Shown: positions 10,896-17,512 of the stretch, piece by piece | Layout: each line of letters begins with the position of its first letter | Position numbering within the stretch: the first letter of the stretch is position 1 | Source of the DNA: Chloroflexota bacterium | GTDB lineage: Bacteria > Chloroflexota > Dehalococcoidia > UBA1127 > JACQUN01 | Reading direction: 5' to 3' | Length of the DNA: 17,512 nucleotides | Assembly: GCA_016210285.1 (NCBI GenBank) | Contig: JACQUN010000155.1 | Span: 1 to 17,512, forward strand | The notes under the pieces: generated by a model | Databases searched by the model: none | Told to the model about the DNA's origin: nothing | What the model saw: only the letters and a program-made list of their open reading frames with translations | Made by a program: the position numbers and the translations under genes

Positions 10896-12737
10896 TCACT
10901 CAGGGACGATGGGAAGCAGGATGTGCGAGGGGCGTTCCCGGTCGTGGTAGACCGCGTTTTCCGCAACCTGCCGACGGCGTGCCAAAGCAGGGTTCTCTCC
11001 CGTATTCGGGTTCACGTCGAAGCGCGGGAAGTTGCTGCTGGAGATGTCCACCCGGATGCGGTGGCCCCGCTGGAAGCGGTTGCTGGTGGGGTAGAGCTGG
11101 ATAGACAACCTGTACACCTGCCCCGGCCCCAGGGGCTCGGGCCGCTCCCAGGAGGTGCGGAATCGTGCCCGCAAGATGCCGTCGGTCACGTTCATGTGGA
11201 AACCCTGGGGGTAGTCGGCACTGGGAGGATAGACGTCCAGGAGCTTGGCAGTGAAATCGGTATCGGGGGTTGAGGAAGAGACCCACAGGTGCACGGTGAT
11301 AGGTCCCGTCACCTCCACATCGGCGGACAGAGGGGGTGTCTGGAAGACGAGTACGTCGTGGCGGGACGCCAGGGGCAGGTAAGGTTCCTGGGAGCCGTAG
11401 AAGCGCGGCCCCTCCCGCTGGTCAAAGGCGCCAGGCTCCATGATGGGCAGCCCGGAGGAGATGTTCCCGCCGATAGTAGGGACGGGATGATTCGGGTCGA
11501 ACAGGTAGCGGCTTGGAGGATGGGCTTGCCCTGGCGCCTCTGGCCGCAGCGAGCCACCGGGGTGGAAGTGGAAGGGCGCCCAGCTTGTCCGGGCCAGGGG
11601 CCACTCGCGCTCCCAGCGCCAGTGGCCGCCGTGATCCAGACGGCCCTCCTGGTTCGTGCGTCCGCTGCCCCCGCCCATCACGAAGATCCGCACCGGCGGC
11701 TCCCGGTCCAGCCCGTTGTCCAGGCCCTTGAGCCAGCGGTCAAACCACCGGAGGCGGAGGTCGTCGTAGTCCAGGGCCAGGTTTCCCTCTATGGCCGCCT
11801 CGAGGCCAAAGTCCACGTCCCCGGCAAAGGTCACGCTATGCTGTCCGTGGGTCCACGGCCCCATGAGCAGCCTCACGGGTCCTTTCTTCATCTGTGAGAG
11901 GGCAGTGAAGTTGTCGGTCGTTGTGCGGGCGTAGGGGTCGTACCAGGAGCCCATATGGAGCATGGGGACATCGCTGTAGGCACCGTAGTGCTCCTGGGCG
12001 CAGAGGCCAACCTGCTTCCAGTAGTCGTCGTACACCTCGTGAGACCAGATCTCCAGGAGGTACTCCTCGTAGTCAGGCACCCAGCAGAGGGGTGACAGCC
12101 CCCTCCTCCAGGGCAGCCGCTGGAACCAGGCCCGGATCTCCTCGGCGGCCAGGGCAGCCTTGACCACGGGGTTCTCCTGGGCCTCCCTGCTCACCAGTGC
12201 CTGGTTGTAGGCCCATGTGACCTGCCGCAGCTCGAAGGCTCCCCCGTTGCGACACGCCGAGTGGTAGGCGCTGGAGAATCCTCCAGAGTCCAGGAGCATG
12301 CAGCCCAGGGCAGGAGGAGTGGTGCATGCCAGGGCGCTCTGGGTGTGGGCGCCATAGGAGATGCCGAAGGTGCCGACCTTCGCGTTGCACCAGGGTTGTC
12401 GGGCCAGCCAGGCCAGGGTGTCATAGCCGTCCTGGCCGTCGGCAGTGTACTTGGTGAAGTGGCCCTCGGAGCCGAAACGCCCGCGGCAGTCCTGGAAGAC
12501 CACGACGTAGCCTCTGGGCACAAAGTAGGTCGCCTGCTGGACTCGCCGCGGGTCTCCCTTGTTGTAGGGCGTCCGCTCCAGAAGGACGGGGAAGGCCCTC
12601 TCCACGGGTAGGCCGCCCCGGGCCGGGCGGTGGATGTCGGAGGCCAGGCAGACTCCGTCCCGCATGGGCACCATCACATCTCGCTCAGTGGCAACCTCGT
12701 AGATGGGCTCTGACCTGGGCCAGTCCAGCTTTGGCAT
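10896..12737 (-). CDS. CocE/NonD family hydrolase (X-Pro dipeptidyl-peptidase S15 type)
   Basis: This 613-aa serine hydrolase has an alpha/beta-hydrolase domain and a C-terminal jelly-roll (PepX_C). The family includes cocaine esterase, cephalosporin acylases and X-Pro dipeptidyl peptidases. Visible features are an N-terminal MVPMRDGVCLASDIHRP, the RTPYNK and FQDCRGRFGSEG segments, and the nucleophile elbow FGISYG with Ser127. Acidic and His residues follow around the MLHMGSWYDPYARTT and LMGPWTHGQHS regions, where the catalytic Asp and His normally lie. The C-terminal half carries HLWVSSSTPDTDFTAKLLDV and HRIRVDISSSNFPRFDVNPNTG, typical of PepX_C. I chose ATG 12737 over an ATG 18 nt upstream because GGGAGGGG precedes it. 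No signal peptide is seen, so a cytoplasmic enzyme is expected. It is transcribed divergently from the CoA-transferase. Confidence 0.92.
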   Translation of the reverse strand: MPKLDWPRSEPIYEVATERDVMVPMRDGVCLASDIHRPARGGLPVERAFPVLLERTPYNKGDPRRVQQATYFVPRGYVVVFQDCRGRFGSEGHFTKYTADGQDGYDTLAWLARQPWCNAKVGTFGISYGAHTQSALACTTPPALGCMLLDSGGFSSAYHSACRNGGAFELRQVTWAYNQALVSREAQENPVVKAALAAEEIRAWFQRLPWRRGLSPLCWVPDYEEYLLEIWSHEVYDDYWKQVGLCAQEHYGAYSDVPMLHMGSWYDPYARTTTDNFTALSQMKKGPVRLLMGPWTHGQHSVTFAGDVDFGLEAAIEGNLALDYDDLRLRWFDRWLKGLDNGLDREPPVRIFVMGGGSGRTNQEGRLDHGGHWRWEREWPLARTSWAPFHFHPGGSLRPEAPGQAHPPSRYLFDPNHPVPTIGGNISSGLPIMEPGAFDQREGPRFYGSQEPYLPLASRHDVLVFQTPPLSADVEVTGPITVHLWVSSSTPDTDFTAKLLDVYPPSADYPQGFHMNVTDGILRARFRTSWERPEPLGPGQVYRLSIQLYPTSNRFQRGHRIRVDISSSNFPRFDVNPNTGENPALARRRQVAENAVYHDRERPSHILLPIVPE

Positions 12738-12760
12738 CTTTACCCCTCCCAACACCGCCC

Positions 12761-12766
12761 ATTATA
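12761..12766 (-). promoter_or_regulatory. -10 box (TATAAT) for the CocE-like gene
   Basis: A consensus TATAAT lies on the minus strand 23 bp before the ATG at 12737, allowing a leader of about 16 nt that just accommodates the GGGAGGGG ribosome binding site. No clear -35 is visible. Confidence 0.5.
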
Positions 12767-12799
12767 CGTGGCCCGGGGGAGATGTTCATGCCCTCTCCC

Positions 12800-12828
12800 T
12801 TGCGCCCACTGCATCCGCCTGCTACGAT
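12800..12828 (+). promoter_or_regulatory. Promoter for the two-domain CoA-transferase gene
   Basis: TTGCGC (12800-12805) and TACGAT (12823-12828) are separated by exactly 17 bp, and TGC immediately precedes the -10, giving an extended -10. The start site would be near 12835, with a leader of about 26 nt that carries the GGGAGGGG site before GTG 12861. Confidence 0.5.
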
Positions 12829-12860
12829 GCGCCCTACGGGATTGTACGGGAGGGGGTTCA

Positions 12861-15290
12861 GTGGGCCAGGTTCTTGAGGGTATCACGGTCCTGGACTTCA
12901 CCTGGGGCATGGCCGGGTCCATCGCCACCATGGTGCTGTCAGACTTCGGGGCGGAGGTTATCAAGGTGGAGCCCCCGGGTGGCGACCCCTTCCGCGCCTT
13001 TCCGGCCTCCCGGCTCTGGAACCGGGGTAAGAAAAGCATCATCCTGGACCTGAAGCGCCCCCAGGCCCGGGAGCAGCTCCTGCGCCTGGTCGCGGGGACC
13101 GATGTGGTCATCGAGAGCTTTCGCCCCGGGGTGGCAGAGCGGCTGGGCATCGGGTACGAGGCCCTCAGGGCCCAGCGCAAGGACCTGGTCTATTGCTCTA
13201 TCACCGGCTTTGGGCCCAGGGGTCAGTACGCACACTACAAGGGTTACGAAGGGGTCGTCGCCGCCAAGGCGGGGCGCATGATGATACTCGAGGGTCTGGT
13301 GGACCGCGAAGGGCCGGCCTACGCCGCGGTGAAGGTCGGAAACCACGCTGCCGCCCTGGCCGCGGTGCGGGGGATCGTGGCTGCCCTGTACGTGCGGGAC
13401 AGAACCGGGCAGGGGCAAAAGGTGGAGACGAGCCTCCTGCAGGCGCTCACCCCCTATGACATGCACCAGTGGATCGTCTGGCAGATGATGATCCGAGACC
13501 CGGAGCGGTTCCCCAACGACCCCCAGGGCGACCCACGCCGCATGACCCACCTGGGGTACACGCCTGCCCGCACCAAGGACGGACGCTGGATCCAGCTCGC
13601 CAACCTGGTGGACCGCCTCTTTCGGGCCTCCCTGCACACCATCGGCCTGGGAGCGGTCTTCGAGGACCCGCGGTTTGCCACGGCTCCCCAGCTCAGCGAG
13701 GAGAACCGGGAGGCGCTGCGGGAGATGATCCTGAAACGGATGCAGGAGAAGACCCTGGACGAGTGGATGGAGATCTTCGTCCACCACACCAGGGACGTGG
13801 CTGCCGAGCCTTTCTTGCACACCCACGAGGGACTGGACCATCCCCAGGTGGTGTACAACGGCCATATCCAGGAGGTGCGAGACCCCGAGGTGGGGGTGAT
13901 GCGCCAGTTGGGTCCGCTGCTGGTGATGGGCGCCACCCCGGGGAGCATCAAGGGCCCAGCGCCCAGGCCGGGTGAGCACACCGGCGAGGTCCTGGGGAGC
14001 ATCAGAAGCGCCTCGACCGGGGCCTCTTCCCTCGGCCAGGCCGGGCTGCCCCCCCACCCATTGGCGGGGATCACCGTTCTTGACCTCTCCACCGTCATCG
14101 CTGGCCCCCTCGGGGGGTCCCTGGTGGCGGAGCTGGGAGCTCGGGTCATCCGCGTGGAGACGCTGGAAGGGGACTGGATGCGGGGCAACGTCAGGGGCGT
14201 GACCGCCAACAGGACTATGGGGGGCACCGAAGGCGTGTCGGTGGACCTGAAGACGCCGGAGGGGCAGCAGATCCTCCGCGCCCTGGTGACGAGGGCAGAT
14301 GTCCTGCACCACAATATGCGTCCCGGTGCCCCTGAGCGTCTGGGGATTGGCTACGACCAGCTCCGCCCGCTCAACCCGAGGCTGGTCTACCTGTACGTGG
14401 CTGGGTATGGCTCCAAGGGGCCATACTCCCACCGCCCTGCTATGCACCCCATCCCCGGGGCTGTGCTGGGAGGAGCCCTCACCCAGCTTGGCCGTGGAGT
14501 CCTGCCTCCCCCGGATGCACCCCTCTCTCTTGAGGAGATCAAGGAGCTCTCCCGCAAGCTGGCCCGCGCCAACGACAGCAATCCCGACCCCAACACCTCG
14601 ATGGCAGTGTCCACGGGAATCATGCTGGGTCTCTACGCCCGGGAGCGCTACGGCATCGGCCAGTACCTGGAGGTGACCATGCTGGGGGCTAATGCCTACG
14701 CCAACGCCGACGACTTCTTCTGGTATGAAGGGAAGCCGCTCCGTCCCCTTCCGGATGCTGGGGGCTATGGCCTTCATGCACTGTACCGGCTGTATCGGGC
14801 CCAGAAGGGCTGGGTCTTCCTGGCCTGCCTGTTCGAGCACGAGTGGCGTGCCCTGTGCGCCGCCATCGGGCGGAAGAACCTCCTGGAGGAGCCCCGCTTT
14901 GCCACGGGGGAAGCGCGACGGCAGCACGATGACGCCCTGGCAGAGGTGCTGGCGCAGGTGTTCGCCACGCGCCCGGCCGCCGCCTGGGAGCAGACCCTGG
15001 CGGCGGCGGATGTGGCATGTGTCCAGGCGGAAGACCGAGGGATGTACCACTTCTTTGCGGAGGACTCTCACGTCCAGGAGAACGGCTTCACCACCGAGGT
15101 GGAGCACCCGCGATGGGGCGCTTTCTGGCGACACAGCCCTGTCATCACCTTCTCTCTCACGCCCGGGAGGGTGGGCCCCGGTCCCCTCAGGGGGCAGCAC
15201 ACCAGGGCCGTCCTTCGGGAGCTAGGGTATAGCGATTCCCAGATTGCCGAGCTGCGCCAGCGACGGGTGGTGGACTGGGAAGAGCCGTAG
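12861..15290 (+). CDS. Fused two-domain CaiB/BaiF (class III) CoA-transferase
   Basis: The 809-aa protein contains two tandem class III CoA-transferase domains. Domain 1 (about 1-385) begins LEGITVLDFTWGMAGSIA and domain 2 (about 401-800) begins LAGITVLDLSTVIAGPLGG. Both carry the GADVIKVE-type strand, the RPGxxERLGIGY motif and the RTGxGQ-type segment (DRTGQGQ, ERYGIGQ). Aligning by eye on the segment before AL-x-x-R, the catalytic Asp (D169 in formyl-CoA transferase) is kept in domain 2 as D576 (DPNTSMAV) but is Asn in domain 1 (N161, GNHAAALA). Domain 1 may thus be structural or regulatory. The same two-domain size is known from DddD-type DMSP CoA-transferase/lyases, but I cannot name a substrate. 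I chose GTG 12861 (GGGAGGGG 5 nt upstream) over the frame opening at 12768, whose first residues are low-quality sequence. Confidence 0.92.
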   Translation: MGQVLEGITVLDFTWGMAGSIATMVLSDFGAEVIKVEPPGGDPFRAFPASRLWNRGKKSIILDLKRPQAREQLLRLVAGTDVVIESFRPGVAERLGIGYEALRAQRKDLVYCSITGFGPRGQYAHYKGYEGVVAAKAGRMMILEGLVDREGPAYAAVKVGNHAAALAAVRGIVAALYVRDRTGQGQKVETSLLQALTPYDMHQWIVWQMMIRDPERFPNDPQGDPRRMTHLGYTPARTKDGRWIQLANLVDRLFRASLHTIGLGAVFEDPRFATAPQLSEENREALREMILKRMQEKTLDEWMEIFVHHTRDVAAEPFLHTHEGLDHPQVVYNGHIQEVRDPEVGVMRQLGPLLVMGATPGSIKGPAPRPGEHTGEVLGSIRSASTGASSLGQAGLPPHPLAGITVLDLSTVIAGPLGGSLVAELGARVIRVETLEGDWMRGNVRGVTANRTMGGTEGVSVDLKTPEGQQILRALVTRADVLHHNMRPGAPERLGIGYDQLRPLNPRLVYLYVAGYGSKGPYSHRPAMHPIPGAVLGGALTQLGRGVLPPPDAPLSLEEIKELSRKLARANDSNPDPNTSMAVSTGIMLGLYARERYGIGQYLEVTMLGANAYANADDFFWYEGKPLRPLPDAGGYGLHALYRLYRAQKGWVFLACLFEHEWRALCAAIGRKNLLEEPRFATGEARRQHDDALAEVLAQVFATRPAAAWEQTLAAADVACVQAEDRGMYHFFAEDSHVQENGFTTEVEHPRWGAFWRHSPVITFSLTPGRVGPGPLRGQHTRAVLRELGYSDSQIAELRQRRVVDWEEP

Positions 15291-15307
15291 CGCGACGCGG
15301 AGGGGTT

Positions 15308-15670
15308 GTGGAACACCGTGGGGAGCAGGGCTCCGTTCGCATAGCTGTGTTCCAGGGCGAGCCCCTGGCCCGCCTGGCGGAGCAGCGCCTCCTGGCTGAG
15401 GGCATCCCCTGCGTGGTGCGTTCTCAGGGCGTCGGGCCAGGGGGGTGGGGGCCTGCCGCCAACCTCCCCTATGCTATTTACGTGCCCCGCTCCAACGAGG
15501 ATCGGGCGCGGGAACTCCTGGAGGTGCTCCCGCCCGACCTCCCCGAGGCTGAGGGGCCGCGTCCGCTCGCCTCTCGCTGGCCCCTGTTGGTGCTGGTCAT
15601 CCTCGTGGTCGTGGCCGCCGCGGTGATCCTCGCAGTAGCGGACGCCGCCTTTGCCCGCCTCTTCCGGTAG
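15308..15670 (+). CDS. DUF2007-domain protein with C-terminal membrane helix
   Basis: This is a 120-aa protein. Residues about 10-75 form a DUF2007-type ferredoxin-like domain: VFQGEPLARLAEQRLLAEGIPC, then PYAIYVPRSNEDRARELLEVL. That domain is annotated as a putative prokaryotic signal-transducing protein, and its biochemical role is unknown. Residues about 91-112 (PLLVLVILVVVAAAVILAV) form one transmembrane helix followed by a short basic tail, so the soluble domain is probably anchored at the inner membrane. GTG 15308 is preceded by GGAGGGG. It follows the CoA-transferase by 17 bp and is probably the last gene of that unit. It is convergent with the peroxiredoxin gene, with only 5 bp between the two stop codons. 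Confidence 0.8.
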   Translation: MEHRGEQGSVRIAVFQGEPLARLAEQRLLAEGIPCVVRSQGVGPGGWGPAANLPYAIYVPRSNEDRARELLEVLPPDLPEAEGPRPLASRWPLLVLVILVVVAAAVILAVADAAFARLFR

Positions 15671-15675
15671 CTGTT

Positions 15676-16125
15676 TTACACCACACCCAACGCCTGGAAC
15701 ACCTCCAGGAACTGGCCCACATTCCCCGGCTGATACCAGGGGATCTTGTGGACGATCCTCCCTTCAGCGTCCAGGACGAACACCGCCCTGCGGCTGCGCT
15801 TGCCATCCTCCCCCAGGACATCGTAGAGGCGGGCGACATGCAACCCCTCGTCGCTGGCCAGGGGAAAGGGGCATCCCCCGATGGCCTCGCAGAACCGACC
15901 GTGGGTTTCCAGGCTATCGGCACTGATGGCAACCACCTCTGCGCCTGCCTCCTGGACGGCCCTGTACTCCTCCCTCAAGGAGGAGACCTCCTGGGTTCAG
16001 CCGGGGGTGTTGTCCTCAGTGTAGAAGGCAAGCACCACCTTCTTTCCGCGCAGGTCCGTAAGGCGTAGTGGGCCCCTGGTGCTGGGCAGCGAGAAATCCG
16101 GCGCCTGCTCTCCCACTTCAGGCAT
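15676..16125 (-). CDS. bcp: BCP/PrxQ-type peroxiredoxin with in-frame UGA at the peroxidatic position (probable selenoprotein, Sec43)
   Basis: Peroxiredoxins reduce peroxides with an active-site Cys. The 149-codon frame starts at ATG 16125 (GGAGGG 8 nt upstream) and reads GEQAPDFSLPS, then LRGKKVVLAFYTEDNTPG, then TGA at codon 43 (15999-15997). It continues TQEVSSLREEY, then AEVVAISADSLETH, PFPLASD and RRAVFVLDAEGRI to TAA at 15678-15676. The TGA therefore replaces the peroxidatic Cys of the TPGCTxE motif. The usual resolving Cys five residues on is Ser48. C79, 36 residues after Sec43, matches the spacing I recall for Xylella-type BCP. PrxU selenoproteins with Sec at this site are known. A SECIS-like hairpin follows the TGA. 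A standard caller would report only a 100-aa fragment from 15978. It lies 58 bp downstream of the flavodoxin gene, same strand, and may share its promoter. Confidence 0.88.
15960..15996 (-). promoter_or_regulatory. Bacterial SECIS-like hairpin for Sec43
   Basis: On the minus strand, directly after the UGA, CTCCTCC (15985-15979) pairs perfectly with GGAGGAG (15973-15967) around the 5-nt loop TTGAG (15978-15974). A short lower stem, CCC (15995-15993) with GGG (15962-15960), closes a 7/4 internal loop. The apical loop starts 18 nt after the UGA, the same distance as in the hairpin at 2840-2884. The lower stem is weaker than in that element. Confidence 0.72.
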
Positions 16126-16183
16126 AGGCTCGACCCTCCCCCTCAAAACGCAGCCCAGGGCAGCGGACGCCTGCGGCAGCGTG

Positions 16184-16705
16184 TCATCTACTCGAAACGT
16201 TGGTTCGCAGCTTCACCGTGAGGTCTGCCACACGAGCGCCCAGGGCACGTGCCTGCTTCAGGTCCTCCTCCGTGATAGCCCCGACGCAGGTCGCCCCGTA
16301 GTAGGAGCCGGAGAGGCGCATGGTGTCGCTCCAGGGGAGACCCACTACCACCATTCCACACGCCAGCATCCAGTGGAGGAGGGCCAGGAGGGTGAACTCC
16401 AGGCCACTGTGGCGGCCACGGCCAGCGGCGAAGGCTGCCCCCACCCTCCCCGCCAGCGTCCCCTCCTCCCAGAGGTCCCCCTGCGTATCGAGCCAGGTCT
16501 TCATTCCCCCCGAGACGCCGCTCCAGTTGGGCGAGCCCACGATGAGAGCATCGGCGACCTGAAGATCCCCCCTCGTGGCTTCAGCGGCGGTCCGCAGGAC
16601 AGCCTGGACGCCCGAGATCTCTCTTGCCCCTTGGGCCACGGCCTCCGCAAGGTGTTGCATCTGGGAGCCTGTAGCATCGTACAGCACCAGGACAGTCAGG
16701 GCCAC
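16184..16705 (-). CDS. WrbA-like flavodoxin / NAD(P)H-dependent FMN reductase family protein
   Basis: This is a 173-aa flavodoxin-fold protein likely to bind FMN and reduce quinones or other acceptors. The N-terminal strand and phosphate loop is VLVLYDATGSQMQHLAEAVAQG. ADALIVGSPNWSGVSGGMKTWLD and AAFAAGRGRHSGLEFTLLALLHWMLACGMVVVGLPW follow, matching the WrbA pattern of a Gly-rich loop, a Gly-His-Gly-Gln-Glu-like stretch and a GMxVVGLPY-like strand. WrbA proteins are usually about 200 aa, so this is a compact variant. The start is GTG 16705 with a GAGAGGAAG stretch upstream and an extended -10 further up. It precedes the peroxiredoxin by 58 bp, so a joint oxidative-stress role is plausible but inferred. 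Confidence 0.88.
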   Translation of the reverse strand: MALTVLVLYDATGSQMQHLAEAVAQGAREISGVQAVLRTAAEATRGDLQVADALIVGSPNWSGVSGGMKTWLDTQGDLWEEGTLAGRVGAAFAAGRGRHSGLEFTLLALLHWMLACGMVVVGLPWSDTMRLSGSYYGATCVGAITEEDLKQARALGARVADLTVKLRTNVSSR

Positions 16706-16762
16706 AGGAGCTTCCTCTCGGGCCGGCTAGGGGTCAGAGCAGCCCCGGTGATTGCCAGCCCA

Positions 16763-16771
16763 AGTATAGCA
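16763..16771 (-). promoter_or_regulatory. Extended -10 promoter (TGCTATACT) for the flavodoxin-peroxiredoxin unit
   Basis: TGCTATACT on the minus strand is identical to the element before the GlnR-like gene. It lies 57 bp upstream of the GTG at 16705 and downstream of the terminator of the cupredoxin gene, so a new transcript would begin here. No clear -35 is visible. Confidence 0.55.
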
Positions 16772-16794
16772 GGAGCCGCGACAAAGGGGCAATG

Positions 16795-16849
16795 GAAAAG
16801 ACGAACGCAGCGGGCGGCGGCCCTCCCTGGTTGCGCCGCCCGCTGCGTT
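16795..16849 (-). terminator. Rho-independent terminator after the cupredoxin gene
   Basis: AACGCAGCGGGCGGCG (16804-16819) and CGCCGCCCGCTGCGTT (16834-16849) form a perfect 16-bp inverted repeat with a 14-nt loop. On the minus strand it is followed by CGTCTTTTCC, a short T-tract. The plus-strand side has no T-tract, so it acts for the minus-strand gene ending at 16892. The T-run is short, but the stem is very stable. Confidence 0.8.
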
Positions 16850-16891
16850 TCGCCTGGCCCGGCAGAATGGCTGGTGTTTCAGAAGCGCTGA

Positions 16892-17512
16892 CTAGTAGCT
16901 GTACCCTGAGTCAGTCGTTGCTGGGGTTTGGGCGGCCACAACGAGGCTCCCCGCCATGCTGGAGTGGAACTCGCAGAAGTAGCTGGTGTTTTGTGACTGG
17001 GAGAACGACATGGCATCGGAGCTCAAGGTTTGCCCTGGGGAGAGGGTCAGGTTCACGTTCTGGTTGCCCGCGTGAAACGTGAAGGTGTGAGGCACGCTCC
17101 CATTGTTGGCGGCGGTGAAGCGCACCATCTCCCCGGTTTGCACCGAGATGCTTGATGGCACTATCTGGAAGTCCACCAGGCTTACCTTGATCTCCCTCGC
17201 CTGGGCTGTCGGCTTGGGCGTGGGTGTTGCAGCGACGGGGGTCGTCGTGGGCGCAGGCGCTGGGGCGGCAGTAGGCGTTGGGGCGACACCAACCTGCTTT
17301 CCTTCAGAGGAGATGACGAACCAAACGCCACCCACCGCCTGACCTGTGGTGTCCCCCGGCTTTTGGTCCCTGCTGAAGTAGTGGAGGGGCCACCCGTTGT
17401 AGGTGACCTGGCTGGAGCCGTCCTTGCGCTTGGAGGTCCCCAGCAGGGTAGCGGTGGCCCCTGCCCCGGCGGTGGGGTCGCCTGCGGTCAGGAGCGGGGG
17501 CCAGAGCTGGGC
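16892..17512 (-). CDS. PF03640 lipoprotein repeat fused to a cupredoxin, 5' end outside window
   Basis: The frame is open from the window edge to TAG at 16892, giving the last 206 residues. Residues 1-70 resemble the secreted PF03640 (Lipoprotein_15) repeat: WPPLLT, then QVTYNGWPLHYFSRDQKPGDTTGQ, then VWFVIS. Residues about 75-105 are a Pro/Thr/Ala linker typical of extracytoplasmic proteins. The rest is a cupredoxin domain with the type 1 copper set: a His in SVPHTFTFH, then Cys, His and Met in YFCEFHSSMAG. The signal peptide would be upstream, outside the window. PF03640 repeats have an unknown function, and the cupredoxin suggests extracellular electron transfer or copper binding. It is followed by the terminator at 16795-16849. 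Confidence 0.85.
   Translation of the reverse strand, partial: AQLWPPLLTAGDPTAGAGATATLLGTSKRKDGSSQVTYNGWPLHYFSRDQKPGDTTGQAVGGVWFVISSEGKQVGVAPTPTAAPAPAPTTTPVAATPTPKPTAQAREIKVSLVDFQIVPSSISVQTGEMVRFTAANNGSVPHTFTFHAGNQNVNLTLSPGQTLSSDAMSFSQSQNTSYFCEFHSSMAGSLVVAAQTPATTDSGYSY

Noticed and set aside
12939..15200. 753-aa minus-strand open frame opposite the CoA-transferase
   Set aside because: It is rich in His, Gly and Pro with no domain pattern, as expected for the antisense of a high-G+C gene. The plus-strand frame carries all family motifs.
15997..15999. TGA reassigned to Trp or Gly (alternative genetic code)
   Set aside because: TGA ends the regulator (1635), mobA, the SLOG gene, enolase, the amidohydrolase and the CocE-like gene at the expected protein ends, so it is a normal stop in this genome.

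Overview
The window is G+C-rich bacterial DNA (one sampled enolase line is 63% G+C). It has many GTG/TTG starts, good purine-rich ribosome binding sites and short intergenic gaps. The gene set (class III CoA-transferase, CocE/NonD hydrolase, D-aminoacylase-like amidohydrolase, GlnR-like OmpR regulator, MobA/MobB, DUF2007, PF03640 lipoprotein repeat) looks most like a Chloroflexota genome, perhaps Dehalococcoidia/SAR202-related. That placement is inference from gene style, not a search result. TGA is a normal stop for at least six genes here, so the genetic code is standard.

Layout. (1) 1-2389, minus strand: a nitrogen block. A GlnR-like OmpR regulator with a degenerate receiver is followed by an operator-like region with four 5-bp half-sites at exact 11-bp spacing, then a 78-aa zinc-ribbon protein, then glnA (3' end outside the window). 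(2) 2343-2767: a 425-bp divergent intergenic region with a strong hairpin. (3) 2768-4605, plus strand: a C_GCAxxG_C_C redox protein whose first conserved Cys is an in-frame TGA followed by a SECIS-like hairpin, then mobA and mobB (bis-MGD molybdenum cofactor synthesis). (4) 4637-9219, plus strand: SLOG/TIGR00725 protein, enolase, an A+T-richer DUF262-DUF1524 (GmrSD-like) restriction/defence gene wedged in with a 4-bp overlap, then GAPDH. (5) 9248-10825: D-aminoacylase-like amidohydrolase. (6) 10896-12737, minus strand: CocE/NonD hydrolase, divergent from (7) 12861-15290, a fused two-domain CaiB/BaiF CoA-transferase, and (8) 15308-15670, a DUF2007 membrane protein. (9) 17512-15676, minus strand: a PF03640-cupredoxin fusion (partial) ending in a terminator, then a WrbA-like flavodoxin, then a BCP-type peroxiredoxin whose peroxidatic Cys is an in-frame TGA, again followed by a SECIS-like hairpin.

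The main result is two independent selenoprotein genes in 17.5 kb. Both would be called as truncated ORFs by a standard gene finder. In each, the apical loop of the hairpin begins 18 nt after the UGA, and each UGA falls exactly on the family's catalytic or first conserved Cys. The second result is a plausible cis-encoded GlnR-type nitrogen circuit outside Actinobacteria: an atypical regulator, a phased operator and glnA. The third is a foreign-looking defence gene inserted without disrupting a glycolytic operon.
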